In this document: positions 1 to 9,108 of the stretch, piece after piece
How positions within the stretch are numbered: the first letter of the stretch is position 1
Layout: every line of letters begins with the position of its first letter
From: Ignavibacteria bacterium
Lineage (GTDB): Bacteria > Bacteroidota > Ignavibacteria > Kapaibacteriales > UBA961
DNA length: 51,426 nt
Direction of reading: 5' to 3'
Assembly: GCA_947491315.1 (NCBI GenBank)
Contig: CANLII010000015.1
Coordinates: 1-51,426, forward strand
Notes under the pieces: generated by a model
The model's input: the letters and a program-made list of their open reading frames with translations, nothing else
What the model was told of the DNA's origin: nothing
Database searches by the model: none
Translations under genes and position numbers: made by a program

Positions 1-3000
1 CATGGTTATCGGATACATCAATATTGCTCTTTGTTCCTGCATTATTATCATTAACCAATCCAATTACATTACCTGCTGTAACAGAACCTGTAACAATATT
101 GTTTGTGACTTCTACATTTGAAGAAGCGCCATCAATTCTAACCAATGCATTTGGAACTGATGTTCCAACATTTCTTGCAGTGAAACCTTTAATGGAAGGA
201 CCACTTGTTGTCACTCTGAATATTGGGTTTGCAATAGTAAGAGTAGTACCATTATGTGTACCAATCACTGTTTCAAGATTTGCATTTCTTGCAACATTAA
301 CCAGCGGAATTTGCATACCCGACAAAAGTAAACATGTCAAATTAGTTGGTGATGTTGAGTGATAATTACCACGAATTTCAACATCCTTATTAACATTGAT
401 ATTGCTGAAGCTCCATACACCATTTGCATTGACACCGTCAGATGCAGTACCATAACCGGTAATATTAACAACACCTGTTGTAGGATTTGCAATTGCAATA
501 CCGTCTTGTGGATTTGGATGATTTGCATTTGCAAATGCTGTACACTGTTCCAAATTCACTGTATTTGTAAAGTCATCTAATCCAGTTACAGCAGCACCTC
601 TGCGAAGTGTTACTGTTCCAGTTGTAGAATTAGCATTTGTGAAAGCGACTGACTTGGAAATAGCGAAGCTTTGTGTATATGCTGCATTATTGAGATCAAC
701 AGTTCCACTGCTACCATTTGTGCTATTTGTACCAACACCTTCAATATCTTGAGTATATACTGAGCAGTCAGCGATACCAAGTGCGGTTTGAATACAATCA
801 GCATCAGAATTGACTATAACTGTAGGAGCAGACAAATTTCTCAATACGGAAGGATCTGTACAGTTTCCTGAACCACTTAGTGTAATTGCACCTACTAATG
901 TAGTACGATTATTTAAACCGTTAAGGAATACACGCTTTCCAATACTAGGTGTTTCAGTGGAGTGATTAATAGTCGTCAATTCCAATCTTCTGGAGCCTGT
1001 TGTTCCAATAAGTTGAATTGCCATTTCAATAGCATCACCAGATCCACTACCGAAGTTATTCAATGTGCTGCTGGAGAATGTCAAATCCACTTGATTGTCT
1101 GAGCTACCAAAGATTGTACCTTTTGTAGATGTCAATGTACCCGCAATGTTTGCGATGTCAGCACCAGAATTCAATAAGAATTTTCCATTATAAGTAGCAT
1201 TTCCTGGGTTAATAAAACCGAAGCCAAGATGAGCTGTTAATCTATCTGCACCACGGTAATCAAATGTCTTTGCAATGGTTACAGGCGATACATCGGTAAA
1301 TGGAATATCGGCGCCAGTTGAACCACTTGCAGTTACCAATACATTGCTTGGACCTGATGAAATCAGATCAACAGCTGTTTGCAAACATGCAGGAGGATAT
1401 ACTGTTACTCTTGAAGCAATGTGCGTTCCACCGGATGTTATATTTGAAGTAAATGCACAAATCAGATTCGAACCACCACCATAACCGGGGCCTGTCCCTG
1501 GATTGAGTAAGTAATGAATGTCTGCTGTTTTGGTAGCAACAACATCCATGATGATTGTTTCTGTGTTATTTACAATTGCATCACAACCAATGATATTTTC
1601 AGTAATGATGATTGAGGTTGGATCTGGACCTTCAGCAGCTGCAATAGCAGCATTCAATTGTGGACAGTTTGCCACAAAAATATTATTGTCAAATCGGAAT
1701 CTTGCGAGAAAATTATTGTCTGTATAATCAATAACATTCGGATCTGCTACTAATGTCGAACAATTCTCAGGGCGGCGTGTGTATTTCACATTATAAGGAC
1801 CTACAACAAATGGAGCATATCTCTTTGACAATACCGGTGAACCGGACTGCGATGTAGAATATGTTTGTGGACTTGCAGTACCATCAAATTGATCAGAAAT
1901 TGACATGAAGGATAATACAGGTGTTACAGGTGCATAGTCACCAAATGTGTTACCTGTAAACAATACTGCAGGCGCTGATGCTGAATTGATAGATGCTGCC
2001 TGAAGATCGTTTGCAAGAATACGAAGCTTAGAAAGCGTATCTCTTACAGGTTGACGGTTTGTAGCATCAAGATTGTTCACCGCAACAGACAAGCCATAGA
2101 ACCAAATTGTTGGCTCATCTAAAGTATTGCGAAGTGTAATTGAAGTATAATTACTACAGCTTGAACCTGAACCCATGATTTTTATGGGTTTGGTAATGAT
2201 GATACTCTCATTTTCCACAACATTTGTTGTTACATCAATTCTTGGAGGAACAGTACCTACGGACAGCAATGCAGCCGCATAGACCGCTTTGTTGATTTGT
2301 TCAAAGTTTGTATAGCCATATGCTGCATCAATTACAGGTGAACCTGAAGTATTACTACCTCTGTGTGAGGAATTAACACTCAGATTTGTTGCAACAGGTG
2401 CACTGAGAGGATTAACATAAGTGATGATATCACCAGATGTCTCTCTCCAAAATGCAACAGGTGTTGCGTTGTAAGATGCTAGAGAATATGCCGCTGAACT
2501 ATAGCTGTAGAACAAATCTGCCTCTGAATTTCCAAAAGCATTTTGATTCAAGTTCAAGGTTTGTGAGAATGGACTCGCATGACTAAAGCGAGCTACTCCA
2601 TATGTGGTATGTGAAGCAAAAGTATTTACATAATTTGCAACTTTACCGCTCGGTGTACCAAGACCGGCATTTTGACCGCCATTATACACAATGTTGTTAT
2701 ATCTAAATGTATAAAGACTGGCACTAAGAGATGTAGTTAAAACTTGTACATAAATTGCCAATTCATTGTCACTAATGACATTTCCATTTGCCTTTACCGA
2801 ATTGTCACCAACAAGAAGTGTACGAGCATCATTTGTGTAGATACCATAAGCAATTCTAGGGTTACCTGCATTTCCGCTTCTATTTCCATGAATATGATTT
2901 CTACGGATTGCGGCATGACCACCATTAGCAACAACAATACCGGCTTGAATAGCATCTACACTATTATCTGTTGTTCCACCATCTTCACCGGTAACAATAC

Positions 3001-3748
3001 AATCTTGAATTGTTGGGTAAGGTTGATCTTCACGAACAGACTGCAAACTTGAAGTACTGTATCCAATGATACCAATACCAATATTTCTGTAATTGTAGAT
3101 TCTTGTGTTTTGTAAAGTTGGTTTTGAACGAGTCAAAAAGAGAACACCAACTGTATTATTTTCAGCATTGGTATTTGAAGTGGGTCTGATATTTCTCACT
3201 TCAATATAATTTGCACCTGATCCACCAATCGTGCCTAGTGCATATTTGTGAGCCAAACCTGCAAATACTTCAGTACCATTCTGAGGCATAACCGCTGTAC
3301 TACCATCAATGTCCACTCCTGTGATATTGATTGTATAACTGTTACTTGAAGGATTTACGAAAACAATTGGTTTAAGATCTATTCCAGTCAATCTTCCGGC
3401 ACCGGTCCAAACTAGATCTGAAGGTAGTGAATAGGTTGTCATCGTGCCCCATGCCGGTGCAGCGATAATTGTTCTTCCACCACCATTCTGACTACCAATG
3501 ATATTCAATGATTTGTCACCGATTACCACTTGTTCTTGATAACTGCCACCTTCGATAAAAATATTATCGCCTGTACTCGAAGCCGTTACAGCTGCCATGA
3601 CAGTCTTCTTCGCGGTTACCCACGAATTTCCATTATTGCCATTATTCCCCGAAGCATCACTTACATACCAATCAGCAGCAAAGGATTGTATAGTACATAA
3701 GAACAATGCAATGAATAGGGAAGAAAACAGAGTTTTTCTGTTTCTCAT
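1..3748 (-). CDS. Secreted beta-helix (parallel beta-helix repeat) surface protein, 3'-truncated by window edge
   Basis: An uninterrupted reading frame runs from an ATG at 3748 to the left edge, giving 1249 codons and no stop. A GAGG ribosome-binding site lies about 9 bases upstream. Residues 1-24 form a signal peptide (MRNRK, hydrophobic core, ending SFA before ADWYVS). The mature start (WYVSDASGNNGN, then a SW-TAKKT segment, GDNIFIEGGSYQEQV and LNIIGSQ) is typical of DUF1565/pectate-lyase-like right-handed beta-helix proteins. The rest is rich in Asn, Thr, Ser, Gly and Ile, with recurring N-x-I/V-x-x-N turns and very few Cys. It is probably exported and surface-exposed. A T9SS C-terminal domain is expected beyond the window, by analogy with the proteins at 26.6-40.8 kb, but is not visible. 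The exact ligand or role is unknown. Confidence 0.88.
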   Translation of the reverse strand, partial: MRNRKTLFSSLFIALFLCTIQSFAADWYVSDASGNNGNNGNSWVTAKKTVMAAVTASSTGDNIFIEGGSYQEQVVIGDKSLNIIGSQNGGGRTIIAAPAWGTMTTYSLPSDLVWTGAGRLTGIDLKPIVFVNPSSNSYTINITGVDIDGSTAVMPQNGTEVFAGLAHKYALGTIGGSGANYIEVRNIRPTSNTNAENNTVGVLFLTRSKPTLQNTRIYNYRNIGIGIIGYSTSSLQSVREDQPYPTIQDCIVTGEDGGTTDNSVDAIQAGIVVANGGHAAIRRNHIHGNRSGNAGNPRIAYGIYTNDARTLLVGDNSVKANGNVISDNELAIYVQVLTTSLSASLYTFRYNNIVYNGGQNAGLGTPSGKVANYVNTFASHTTYGVARFSHASPFSQTLNLNQNAFGNSEADLFYSYSSAAYSLASYNATPVAFWRETSGDIITYVNPLSAPVATNLSVNSSHRGSNTSGSPVIDAAYGYTNFEQINKAVYAAALLSVGTVPPRIDVTTNVVENESIIITKPIKIMGSGSSCSNYTSITLRNTLDEPTIWFYGLSVAVNNLDATNRQPVRDTLSKLRILANDLQAASINSASAPAVLFTGNTFGDYAPVTPVLSFMSISDQFDGTASPQTYSTSQSGSPVLSKRYAPFVVGPYNVKYTRRPENCSTLVADPNVIDYTDNNFLARFRFDNNIFVANCPQLNAAIAAAEGPDPTSIIITENIIGCDAIVNNTETIIMDVVATKTADIHYLLNPGTGPGYGGGSNLICAFTSNITSGGTHIASRVTVYPPACLQTAVDLISSGPSNVLVTASGSTGADIPFTDVSPVTIAKTFDYRGADRLTAHLGFGFINPGNATYNGKFLLNSGADIANIAGTLTSTKGTIFGSSDNQVDLTFSSSTLNNFGSGSGDAIEMAIQLIGTTGSRRLELTTINHSTETPSIGKRVFLNGLNNRTTLVGAITLSGSGNCTDPSVLRNLSAPTVIVNSDADCIQTALGIADCSVYTQDIEGVGTNSTNGSSGTVDLNNAAYTQSFAISKSVAFTNANSTTGTVTLRRGAAVTGLDDFTNTVNLEQCTAFANANHPNPQDGIAIANPTTGVVNITGYGTASDGVNANGVWSFSNINVNKDVEIRGNYHSTSPTNLTCLLLSGMQIPLVNVARNANLETVIGTHNGTTLTIANPIFRVTTSGPSIKGFTARNVGTSVPNALVRIDGASSNVEVTNNIVTGSVTAGNVIGLVNDNNAGTKSNIDVSDNH

Positions 3749-4124
3749 TGCGTTTTCCTCAAAAAAATTAAAAAATTATATATTCAAAATCAGATTTTAC
3801 AGGTTTAACAAACGGGGTGCAATTTATCTATAAGAAGAGTAAAAACAAAGTTTTCCACAATAAAACTTCTGTGATATTGACCCTTGAATAAGGACTAATC
3901 AGCATAAATAATAGTCATACATGGCAATAAAAATTAATTTATACCATATTTGGAAAGCTAGTCTCACCCAGTTATGTATTTAATGACTTTTGTCATGTTT
4001 TTTCATTGTCATATTGATACTTATTTACCTATCATGGCCTTTTTACCAATTATTTCCCCATGTACTTCTTTCTATACAAAGATTCCCTTTGGGTCATTTT
4101 CAAACTCAGTACCAATATTATCAT
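3749..4124. other. Intergenic region between scpB and the beta-helix gene
   Basis: About 375 AT-rich bases separate the scpB stop from the start of the large beta-helix gene; both genes read leftward. I see no RNA gene, repeat or strong terminator hairpin. The promoter of the beta-helix gene should lie near 3760-3850. A TGATTTTG on the minus strand in that stretch differs by one base from the TAnnTTTG box seen elsewhere in the window, which is too weak to call. A 67-codon plus-strand frame here runs into scpB in antisense and does not look like a gene. Confidence 0.4.
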
Positions 4125-4829
4125 TTAATCAACTGATTGCCCTTCATCAAACATTCTTGAAGATTCTTTTGTTATAGGTTCAATCTCTTCATGCTGAGTT
4201 AATGCAGGTAATTCATCTTCAATCACTGCTGAACCAAGTTCGGAGGCAAGATTTTGAGGTTGTAATGCAATCAATTCATCGATTTCTTTCATCTTTGGAA
4301 GTTCATCGAGCGCGGCAAGACCAAAAATCCTCAAAAATTCAGCTGTTGTACCATATAATAATGGTCTCCCCGGTGTGTCGGCTCTTCCAACGATTGTCAC
4401 AATACCACGATCCAATAGCGAATTCATGATTTCACCGGAATTCACCCCGCGAATGGATTCAATGTCCGGCTTGCTGACAGGTTGTTTATACGCAACGATG
4501 GATAAAGTCTCCAAAGCCGCTTGCGACAAACGCTTCCTAGATTTTGCCTTAAGCAATCTCTGAACATATACTCCATATTGTGAACGCGTCACAAAATGAT
4601 AGCCACCTGCTACCTTCACAATTGAGTAAGGTCTGGCGCAAATCGCCAATTCTTCATTGATTGTTTCAATGGCCAAGGGGATTGATTCACCATTTGCATA
4701 CTCCTGATACTCAGATTCAGCAAGCAATTCATTGATGGTTTTCTCGCTCAATGGCTCATCGGATGCAAAAATCAATGCTTCCAGTACTTTGTGAAAGGGT
4801 TCGGTGAACATAGGTTCTTGTGCGCTCAT
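4125..4829 (-). CDS. scpB: Segregation and condensation protein B
   Basis: A 234-residue ScpB homologue. It is the winged-helix dimer that binds the kleisin ScpA and the SMC ATPase in the bacterial condensin that compacts and separates chromosomes. The N-terminal FHKVLEALIFASDEPLSEK, the central KSRKRLSQAALETLSIVAYKQPVSKPDIESIRGV and the following LLDRGIV-x-x-GR-D-PGRP-LYGTT segment are the diagnostic family blocks (two winged helices, about residues 10-175). A longer acidic tail follows. Length is normal. scpA is not adjacent. A TAGTTTTGC promoter box lies 31 bases upstream of the start, and the dnaK terminator separates the gene from dnaK. Confidence 0.95.
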   Translation of the reverse strand: MSAQEPMFTEPFHKVLEALIFASDEPLSEKTINELLAESEYQEYANGESIPLAIETINEELAICARPYSIVKVAGGYHFVTRSQYGVYVQRLLKAKSRKRLSQAALETLSIVAYKQPVSKPDIESIRGVNSGEIMNSLLDRGIVTIVGRADTPGRPLLYGTTAEFLRIFGLAALDELPKMKEIDELIALQPQNLASELGSAVIEDELPALTQHEEIEPITKESSRMFDEGQSVD

Positions 4830-4859
4830 GATTCAATCTGATCGTAAATGAATACATTG

Positions 4860-4867
4860 CAAAACTA
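4860..4867 (-). promoter_or_regulatory. Probable -7 promoter box (TAGTTTTG) for scpB
   Basis: On the minus strand TAGTTTTG is followed by CAATG, matching the Bacteroidota -7 consensus TAnnTTTG. It sits 31 bases before the scpB start codon, and the same TAnnTTTGC pattern recurs before six other genes in this window. A TTG lies 24 bases upstream, a little farther than usual. Confidence 0.5.
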
Positions 4868-4903
4868 CGGTTTTCCATGAATCTGCATCTTCAAGATATC
4901 AAC

Positions 4904-4937
4904 AAAAAAAGGTATCGGAAATGAATCCGATACCTTT
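4904..4937 (-). terminator. Rho-independent terminator after dnaK
   Basis: On the minus strand an 8-bp perfect stem (GGTATCGG / CCGATACC, extended by three A-T pairs) with an 8-base loop is followed by a run of seven T. It lies 19 bases after the dnaK stop, so it ends the hsp20-dnaK transcript before scpB. Confidence 0.85.
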
Positions 4938-4955
4938 AATGAGATAATTACTCGA

Positions 4956-6860
4956 TTATTTACCGTCTGTCTTGTCATCCACGATGGTATAATCTGCTTC
5001 TTCCACATTGCCAGCATCACCGGATGCATCTTGTGGACCTTCATTTTGTGAACCCGCCGCGCCGGCTTGCTCATACATCTTTGTGGAAGTTTCACTCCAC
5101 AATTGATTGAGTGCATCCATCGCCGGACGAAGATCAGATGCACTATTCTTGATTGCATCAGCGAGACGCTCTTTAGCGGACTCAATCTGTGATTTTGCAT
5201 CAGCCGGAATCTTGTCACCAAGATCTGTCAATTGCTTATCGGTTGAATACACAAGATTATCCGCCTGATTTCGCAATTCAATTTCTTCCTTGCGTTTTTT
5301 GTCATCTGCGGCATGTTCTTGTGCTTCGCGCTTCATCTTGTCGATTTCATCTTTCTCCAAAGCGCTGGATGAAGTGATGCGAATATTCTGCTCTTTATTT
5401 GTTGCTTTGTCTTTTGCCGAAACATGAAGAATACCATTTGCATCAATGTCAAATGTCACTTCAATCTGAGGTACTCCGCGTGGTGCTGGTGGAATTCCAT
5501 CGAGATGGAAACGACCAAGCGAACGATTGTCGCGCGCCAAAGGACGCTCACCTTGAAGAATGTGAATTTCTACGGATGTCTGACTGTCCGTAGCTGTTGA
5601 ATACGTTTCTGTTTTCTTTGTAGGAATCGTTGTATTCGACTGAATCATCGGTGTCAGTACGCCACCCATGGTTTCAATGCCGACTGTGAGCGGAGTGACA
5701 TCAAGCAAGAGAACATCGGTCACATCGCCTGCAAGAACACCACCTTGAATTGCGGCACCGATTGCAACAACTTCGTCGGGGTTAACGCCTTTTGATGGGT
5801 CTTTACCAAAAAATGATTTTACAAGTTCCTGAATTTTCGGAATTCTGGTTGAACCACCCACCAAAATAACATCATCAATCTGTGATGGTGTTATTTTCGC
5901 ATCTTTAATTGCCTGCTCGCATGGACGCAATGTTGCATCGAATAAATCAGAACAAAGTGATTCGAATTTTGCGCGTGTGATTGTGAGATTCAAGTGCTTT
6001 GCACCATCCGCAGTTGCGGTGATGAATGGCAAATTGATTTCAGTTTGCAACATTTGTGATAACTCAATCTTTGCTTTTTCTGCGGATTCACGCAAGCGTT
6101 GCAAAGCCATTGGATCTGTTCGTAATTCAATGTTTTCCTGCTTCTTGAATTCATCTGCCAAGAAATCAATGATGCGCTGATCGAAATTGTCACCACCAAG
6201 ATGCGTATCACCATTTGTTGATTTCACTTGGAATACACCATCACCCAATTCGAGAATTGAAATGTCAAATGTACCACCACCAAGATCATATACAGCAACG
6301 GTGATATTCTTGTCTTTTTTGTCCAAACCAAATGCAAGAGCCGCTGCTGTTGGTTCATTGATGATACGCTTTACATTCAAACCTGCGATTTCACCCGCAT
6401 CTTTGGTTGCTTGTCTTTGTGCATCATTGAAATATGCAGGTACGGTGATTACTGCATCTGTTACTTTTTGTCCCAGATAATCTTCCGCTGTTTGCTTCAT
6501 CTTTTGCAAAATCATCGCAGAGACTTCCGGTGGTGAATAGAGGCGACCATCAATATCCACTTGTGCGGTATTATTGTCACCACCTGTTACGGTATATGGA
6601 ACCAATTTGGTTTCTTCGCCTACTTCATCCATTCTGCGACCCATGAATCTCTTCACGGAGTACACAGTGTTTTTTGGATTGGTAACTGCCTGTCTTTTTG
6701 CTTGTTGACCAACCAGACGCTCACCACTTTTTGTAAAACCCACAACGGATGGTGTTGTGCGTGTACCTTCGCTATTTGCAATGACAACGGGCTGTCCGTT
6801 TTCCATTACTGATACGCAGGAATTGGTGGTTCCTAAGTCGATGCCGATAGTTTTACCCAT
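4956..6860 (-). CDS. dnaK: Molecular chaperone DnaK (Hsp70)
   Basis: A 634-residue Hsp70. This ATP-driven cytosolic chaperone binds exposed hydrophobic peptides and works with DnaJ and GrpE, neither of which is in this window. The N-terminal ATPase domain shows GIDLGTTNS (residues 5-13), the [14 protein letters not shown] and [11 protein letters not shown] blocks, DLGGGTFD and VGGSTRIP. The linker [10 protein letters not shown] leads to the peptide-binding domain and a helical lid. The acidic C-terminus contains [10 protein letters not shown], close to the usual EEVD-like end. Length is normal. A GAGG ribosome-binding site precedes the ATG. The gene lies 60 bases after hsp20 on the same strand, suggesting co-transcription, and a strong terminator follows. 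No CIRCE element was found, so HrcA control is not supported. Confidence 0.98.
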   Translation of the reverse strand: MGKTIGIDLGTTNSCVSVMENGQPVVIANSEGTRTTPSVVGFTKSGERLVGQQAKRQAVTNPKNTVYSVKRFMGRRMDEVGEETKLVPYTVTGGDNNTAQVDIDGRLYSPPEVSAMILQKMKQTAEDYLGQKVTDAVITVPAYFNDAQRQATKDAGEIAGLNVKRIINEPTAAALAFGLDKKDKNITVAVYDLGGGTFDISILELGDGVFQVKSTNGDTHLGGDNFDQRIIDFLADEFKKQENIELRTDPMALQRLRESAEKAKIELSQMLQTEINLPFITATADGAKHLNLTITRAKFESLCSDLFDATLRPCEQAIKDAKITPSQIDDVILVGGSTRIPKIQELVKSFFGKDPSKGVNPDEVVAIGAAIQGGVLAGDVTDVLLLDVTPLTVGIETMGGVLTPMIQSNTTIPTKKTETYSTATDSQTSVEIHILQGERPLARDNRSLGRFHLDGIPPAPRGVPQIEVTFDIDANGILHVSAKDKATNKEQNIRITSSSALEKDEIDKMKREAQEHAADDKKRKEEIELRNQADNLVYSTDKQLTDLGDKIPADAKSQIESAKERLADAIKNSASDLRPAMDALNQLWSETSTKMYEQAGAAGSQNEGPQDASGDAGNVEEADYTIVDDKTDGK

Positions 6861-6920
6861 CTTGATTTACCTCTTAATATGGTATGATGTTAATAATGAT
6901 TTCCGGTTGGATGAATCTCA

Positions 6921-7358
6921 TCAAGCAATTGGTACTTCGATGCTCTTCGGTTTTTCTGGTTCAACTTTAGGCAATGTGATTTGCAGTATGCCATTATTGA
7001 ATTCTGCCTGAATTGCATTGATGTCTATTGAGTCTGAAAGCGTGAATGAACGAGCAAATGTTCCAAAGTGGCTTTCCATTCGCACAAATTGCTGACCTTC
7101 GATTGTCTCACTTTGTCTTTTCTCTCCGCGAATGCTCAAGATGCGATCTTCATTGATAGAGATTTTTACATCATCTTTTTGCACGCCTGGAATTTCAACA
7201 TGAAGTGAAATTGCCTTTTCTGTTTCTGCGATGTCAACTCTTGGTGAGAATTGTTCTACTTGTTGTTTGACATTGCGATTCATTTCGGACATAGTGTCAA
7301 ACATGCGACGCGTTACGGTGTCCAATCCACGGAATGGCTCGAATGTGAGCATAGTCAT
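6921..7358 (-). CDS. Small heat-shock protein (Hsp20/alpha-crystallin family)
   Basis: A 145-residue small heat-shock protein, an ATP-independent holdase that keeps unfolding proteins soluble for DnaK. The alpha-crystallin domain spans about residues 38-140. It shows VDIAETEKAISLHVEIPGV, KDDVKISINEDRILSIRGEKR (beta4-beta5), the FGTFARSFTLSD strand and the closing FNNGILQITLPK block. The short C-terminal extension carries IEVPIA, an I-x-V-type motif that docks neighbouring subunits. AAAGGAAT upstream of the ATG is a plausible ribosome-binding site. Position directly before dnaK suggests a shared heat-shock transcript. The roughly 280-base leader region holds no recognisable CIRCE element and no convincing heat-shock sigma site. 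Confidence 0.95.
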   Translation of the reverse strand: MTMLTFEPFRGLDTVTRRMFDTMSEMNRNVKQQVEQFSPRVDIAETEKAISLHVEIPGVQKDDVKISINEDRILSIRGEKRQSETIEGQQFVRMESHFGTFARSFTLSDSIDINAIQAEFNNGILQITLPKVEPEKPKSIEVPIA

Positions 7359-7639
7359 AATCGTATTCCTTTCATTAATACTGTGAAATTATTATTCCTG
7401 AATCCCTCTCGGGAAATAACCTTGCGCATGGTCGAAGACATTGCATACGAATATTGTGCCAATTGATAATTTTGGCGTTTTTTGGGATTTCAGGCTGTAA
7501 ATTTGTCAAATACCTTGACATTTTTACAATCCCTTCTGTCAATATGGCGCTTTGATTGTCATTATGTCAGCAGAGTGTCTTTGTTCTATTGCCAATCCTC
7601 TCCATGCATTTTTCTAAATTGCATACTCATTACTTGGAT

Positions 7640-8125
7640 ATGATCATGATTGGTATTGGATATGATGTTCACCGCTTGGCCGATGGCGAATCTTTGATTC
7701 TCGGCGGAGTGACGATTGACTCACCATTGGGATCTGTTGCGCATAGCGATGGCGATGTTGTCTTACATGCATTATGCGATGCTTTGCTTGGGGCAGCAGG
7801 TTTGGGTGATATCGGGGAACATTTTCCGGATACTGATCCGAGATGGAAAAATGCACCAAGCAGAATGTTTGTCGAGCATGCAATCCAATTACTGACAGAA
7901 CATGGATATGTTCCAGTGAATATTGACATCACTTTGATTTTGGAAGCTCCGAAAATCAAACCATATAAAGAAGCAATGCGAATGGAGATTGCATCCATGA
8001 CCGGATTGCCTTTTCAGCGAGTATCCGTTAAAGCCACCACGAATGAAGCAATTGGTTTTGCTGGTAGAAAAGAAGGTATTGCAGCACTCTGCGCATGCAT
8101 GATCAAAGAAGGAGATCGTCCATGA
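7640..8125 (+). CDS. ispF: 2-C-methyl-D-erythritol 2,4-cyclodiphosphate synthase
   Basis: IspF converts CDP-methylerythritol 2-phosphate to the cyclic diphosphate in the non-mevalonate isoprenoid pathway; it is a zinc-dependent trimer in the cytosol. The metal and substrate motifs are present: GYDVHRL near the start (Asp and His ligands), AHSDGDVVLHALCDALLGAAGLGDIGEHFPDTDP, and the ending VKATTNE-IGFAGRKEGIA. The reading frame opens at a TTG at 7556, but that 28-residue extension is absent from the family. Start codons at 7640 or 7646 give 161 or 159 residues, matching E. coli (159). The stop overlaps the next start by four bases (ATGA), indicating translational coupling. Confidence 0.95.
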   Translation: MIMIGIGYDVHRLADGESLILGGVTIDSPLGSVAHSDGDVVLHALCDALLGAAGLGDIGEHFPDTDPRWKNAPSRMFVEHAIQLLTEHGYVPVNIDITLILEAPKIKPYKEAMRMEIASMTGLPFQRVSVKATTNEAIGFAGRKEGIAALCACMIKEGDRP

Positions 8126-9108
8126 ACATATCAGTCATTGGCATTGGACATCTCGGAATGATTCATGCGAAATTATTGAAGCAAAGACATGACATTGAAC
8201 TTATTGGTATAGCGGATGCGAGTTCTGAGCGTGCTGAATTTGTTTCCAAAGAACTGGATATTCCAATTCATGATTCTATTGAGACTGCAATAGCTGAATC
8301 TGATGCCGTCATTATATCTGCTTCGACAAAAGCGCATTATGACATTGCAAAGAAAGCAATCATGGCCGGTAAACATTGTTTCATTGAAAAACCCATCACT
8401 TCAACATATCAAGAAGCGGTTGAACTGATTAGGCTGGCTGAAGAGAACAAGGTGATTGTACAAGTGGGACATGTTGAGCGATTCAATCCTGCTTTAATGT
8501 CATTACAATCATATTCCATCGAGCCTTTATTCATCGAGGCACATCGTCTCGCGCAATTCAAACCAAGAGCAACAGATGTGAGCGTGATTCATGATTTGAT
8601 GATTCATGATATTGATATTGTTCTATGGATGGTAAAATCTCCCGTCAAGCATGTGGATGCAAATTCAGTTTCGGTATTGACTGAAACCGCAGACATCGCA
8701 AATGCGCGCATTACTTTTGAAAATGGATGTGTTGCTAATATCACTGCATCACGCATATCGGCTCAACCAATGCGTAAAATGCGTGTGTTTCAGAAGAGTG
8801 GTTATATGTCCATAGACTTCGCAAAACCCTCGGTGGATGTCTATCGACTTGCCCAAGAAAATGAAATACCAAACACTGCAATTCCCGCTATGATGCTCGG
8901 TGAAATAGATGCCGGCAATCAAAGCAAAGCCATACTATTCGAACAACCCCCGATTCCTTCAATCAATGCAATAGCAGAAGAACATTCAGCATTCATTCGC
9001 TCCATTGCTCATGGCGATCCGATTGCCGTAACCGCACATGAGGCAATGGAGGCATTACGCATTGCTGAATTAATCAATACATCAGCAACAAGAAATATCA
9101 CCGGTTGA
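8122..9108 (+). CDS. Gfo/Idh/MocA family NAD(P)-dependent oxidoreductase
   Basis: A 328-residue sugar-type dehydrogenase. The N-terminal Rossmann fold has GIGHLG at residues 7-12, and the active-site EKP motif is at 89-91 (CFIEKPIT). The C-terminal half contains VQVGHVERFNPALM and HDLMIHDIDIVLWM. That wording resembles the family members annotated as UDP-GlcNAc 3-dehydrogenases (GnnA) of lipid A synthesis, so a nucleotide-sugar substrate is plausible but not proved. The start at 8122 is chosen because AAGGAG lies 8 bases upstream and the ATG overlaps the ispF stop; a longer upstream ATG would sit inside ispF. The last 27 bases overlap the 3' end of arsM on the other strand. Confidence 0.85.
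   Translation: MNISVIGIGHLGMIHAKLLKQRHDIELIGIADASSERAEFVSKELDIPIHDSIETAIAESDAVIISASTKAHYDIAKKAIMAGKHCFIEKPITSTYQEAVELIRLAEENKVIVQVGHVERFNPALMSLQSYSIEPLFIEAHRLAQFKPRATDVSVIHDLMIHDIDIVLWMVKSPVKHVDANSVSVLTETADIANARITFENGCVANITASRISAQPMRKMRVFQKSGYMSIDFAKPSVDVYRLAQENEIPNTAIPAMMLGEIDAGNQSKAILFEQPPIPSINAIAEEHSAFIRSIAHGDPIAVTAHEAMEALRIAELINTSATRNITG

Noticed and set aside
24-3052. Several plus-strand ORFs over 1-3.1 kb with hydrophobic or Cys-rich translations
   Set aside because: They are antisense shadows of the open minus-strand beta-helix reading frame.
3974-4177. 67-codon plus-strand ORF between the beta-helix gene and scpB
   Set aside because: It runs antisense into scpB, has no ribosome-binding site and shows no recognisable protein pattern.
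7443-7462. Possible sigma-54 (-24/-12) promoter before hsp20, TTGGCAC followed by a late TATGC
   Set aside because: The fixed spacing GG-N10-GC is not met (GG-N10-GT), and the expected TTGC is absent.
7359-7560. CIRCE or other heat-shock operator upstream of hsp20-dnaK
   Set aside because: No TTAGCACTC-N9-GAGTGCTAA. Only a short TGTCAA-N5-TTGACA inverted repeat (7504-7520) is present, which could be chance in AT-rich DNA.
7556-7639. TTG-initiated N-terminal extension of ispF
   Set aside because: The 28 extra residues are not family-like, and the family start GIGYDVH begins right after ATG 7640/7646.
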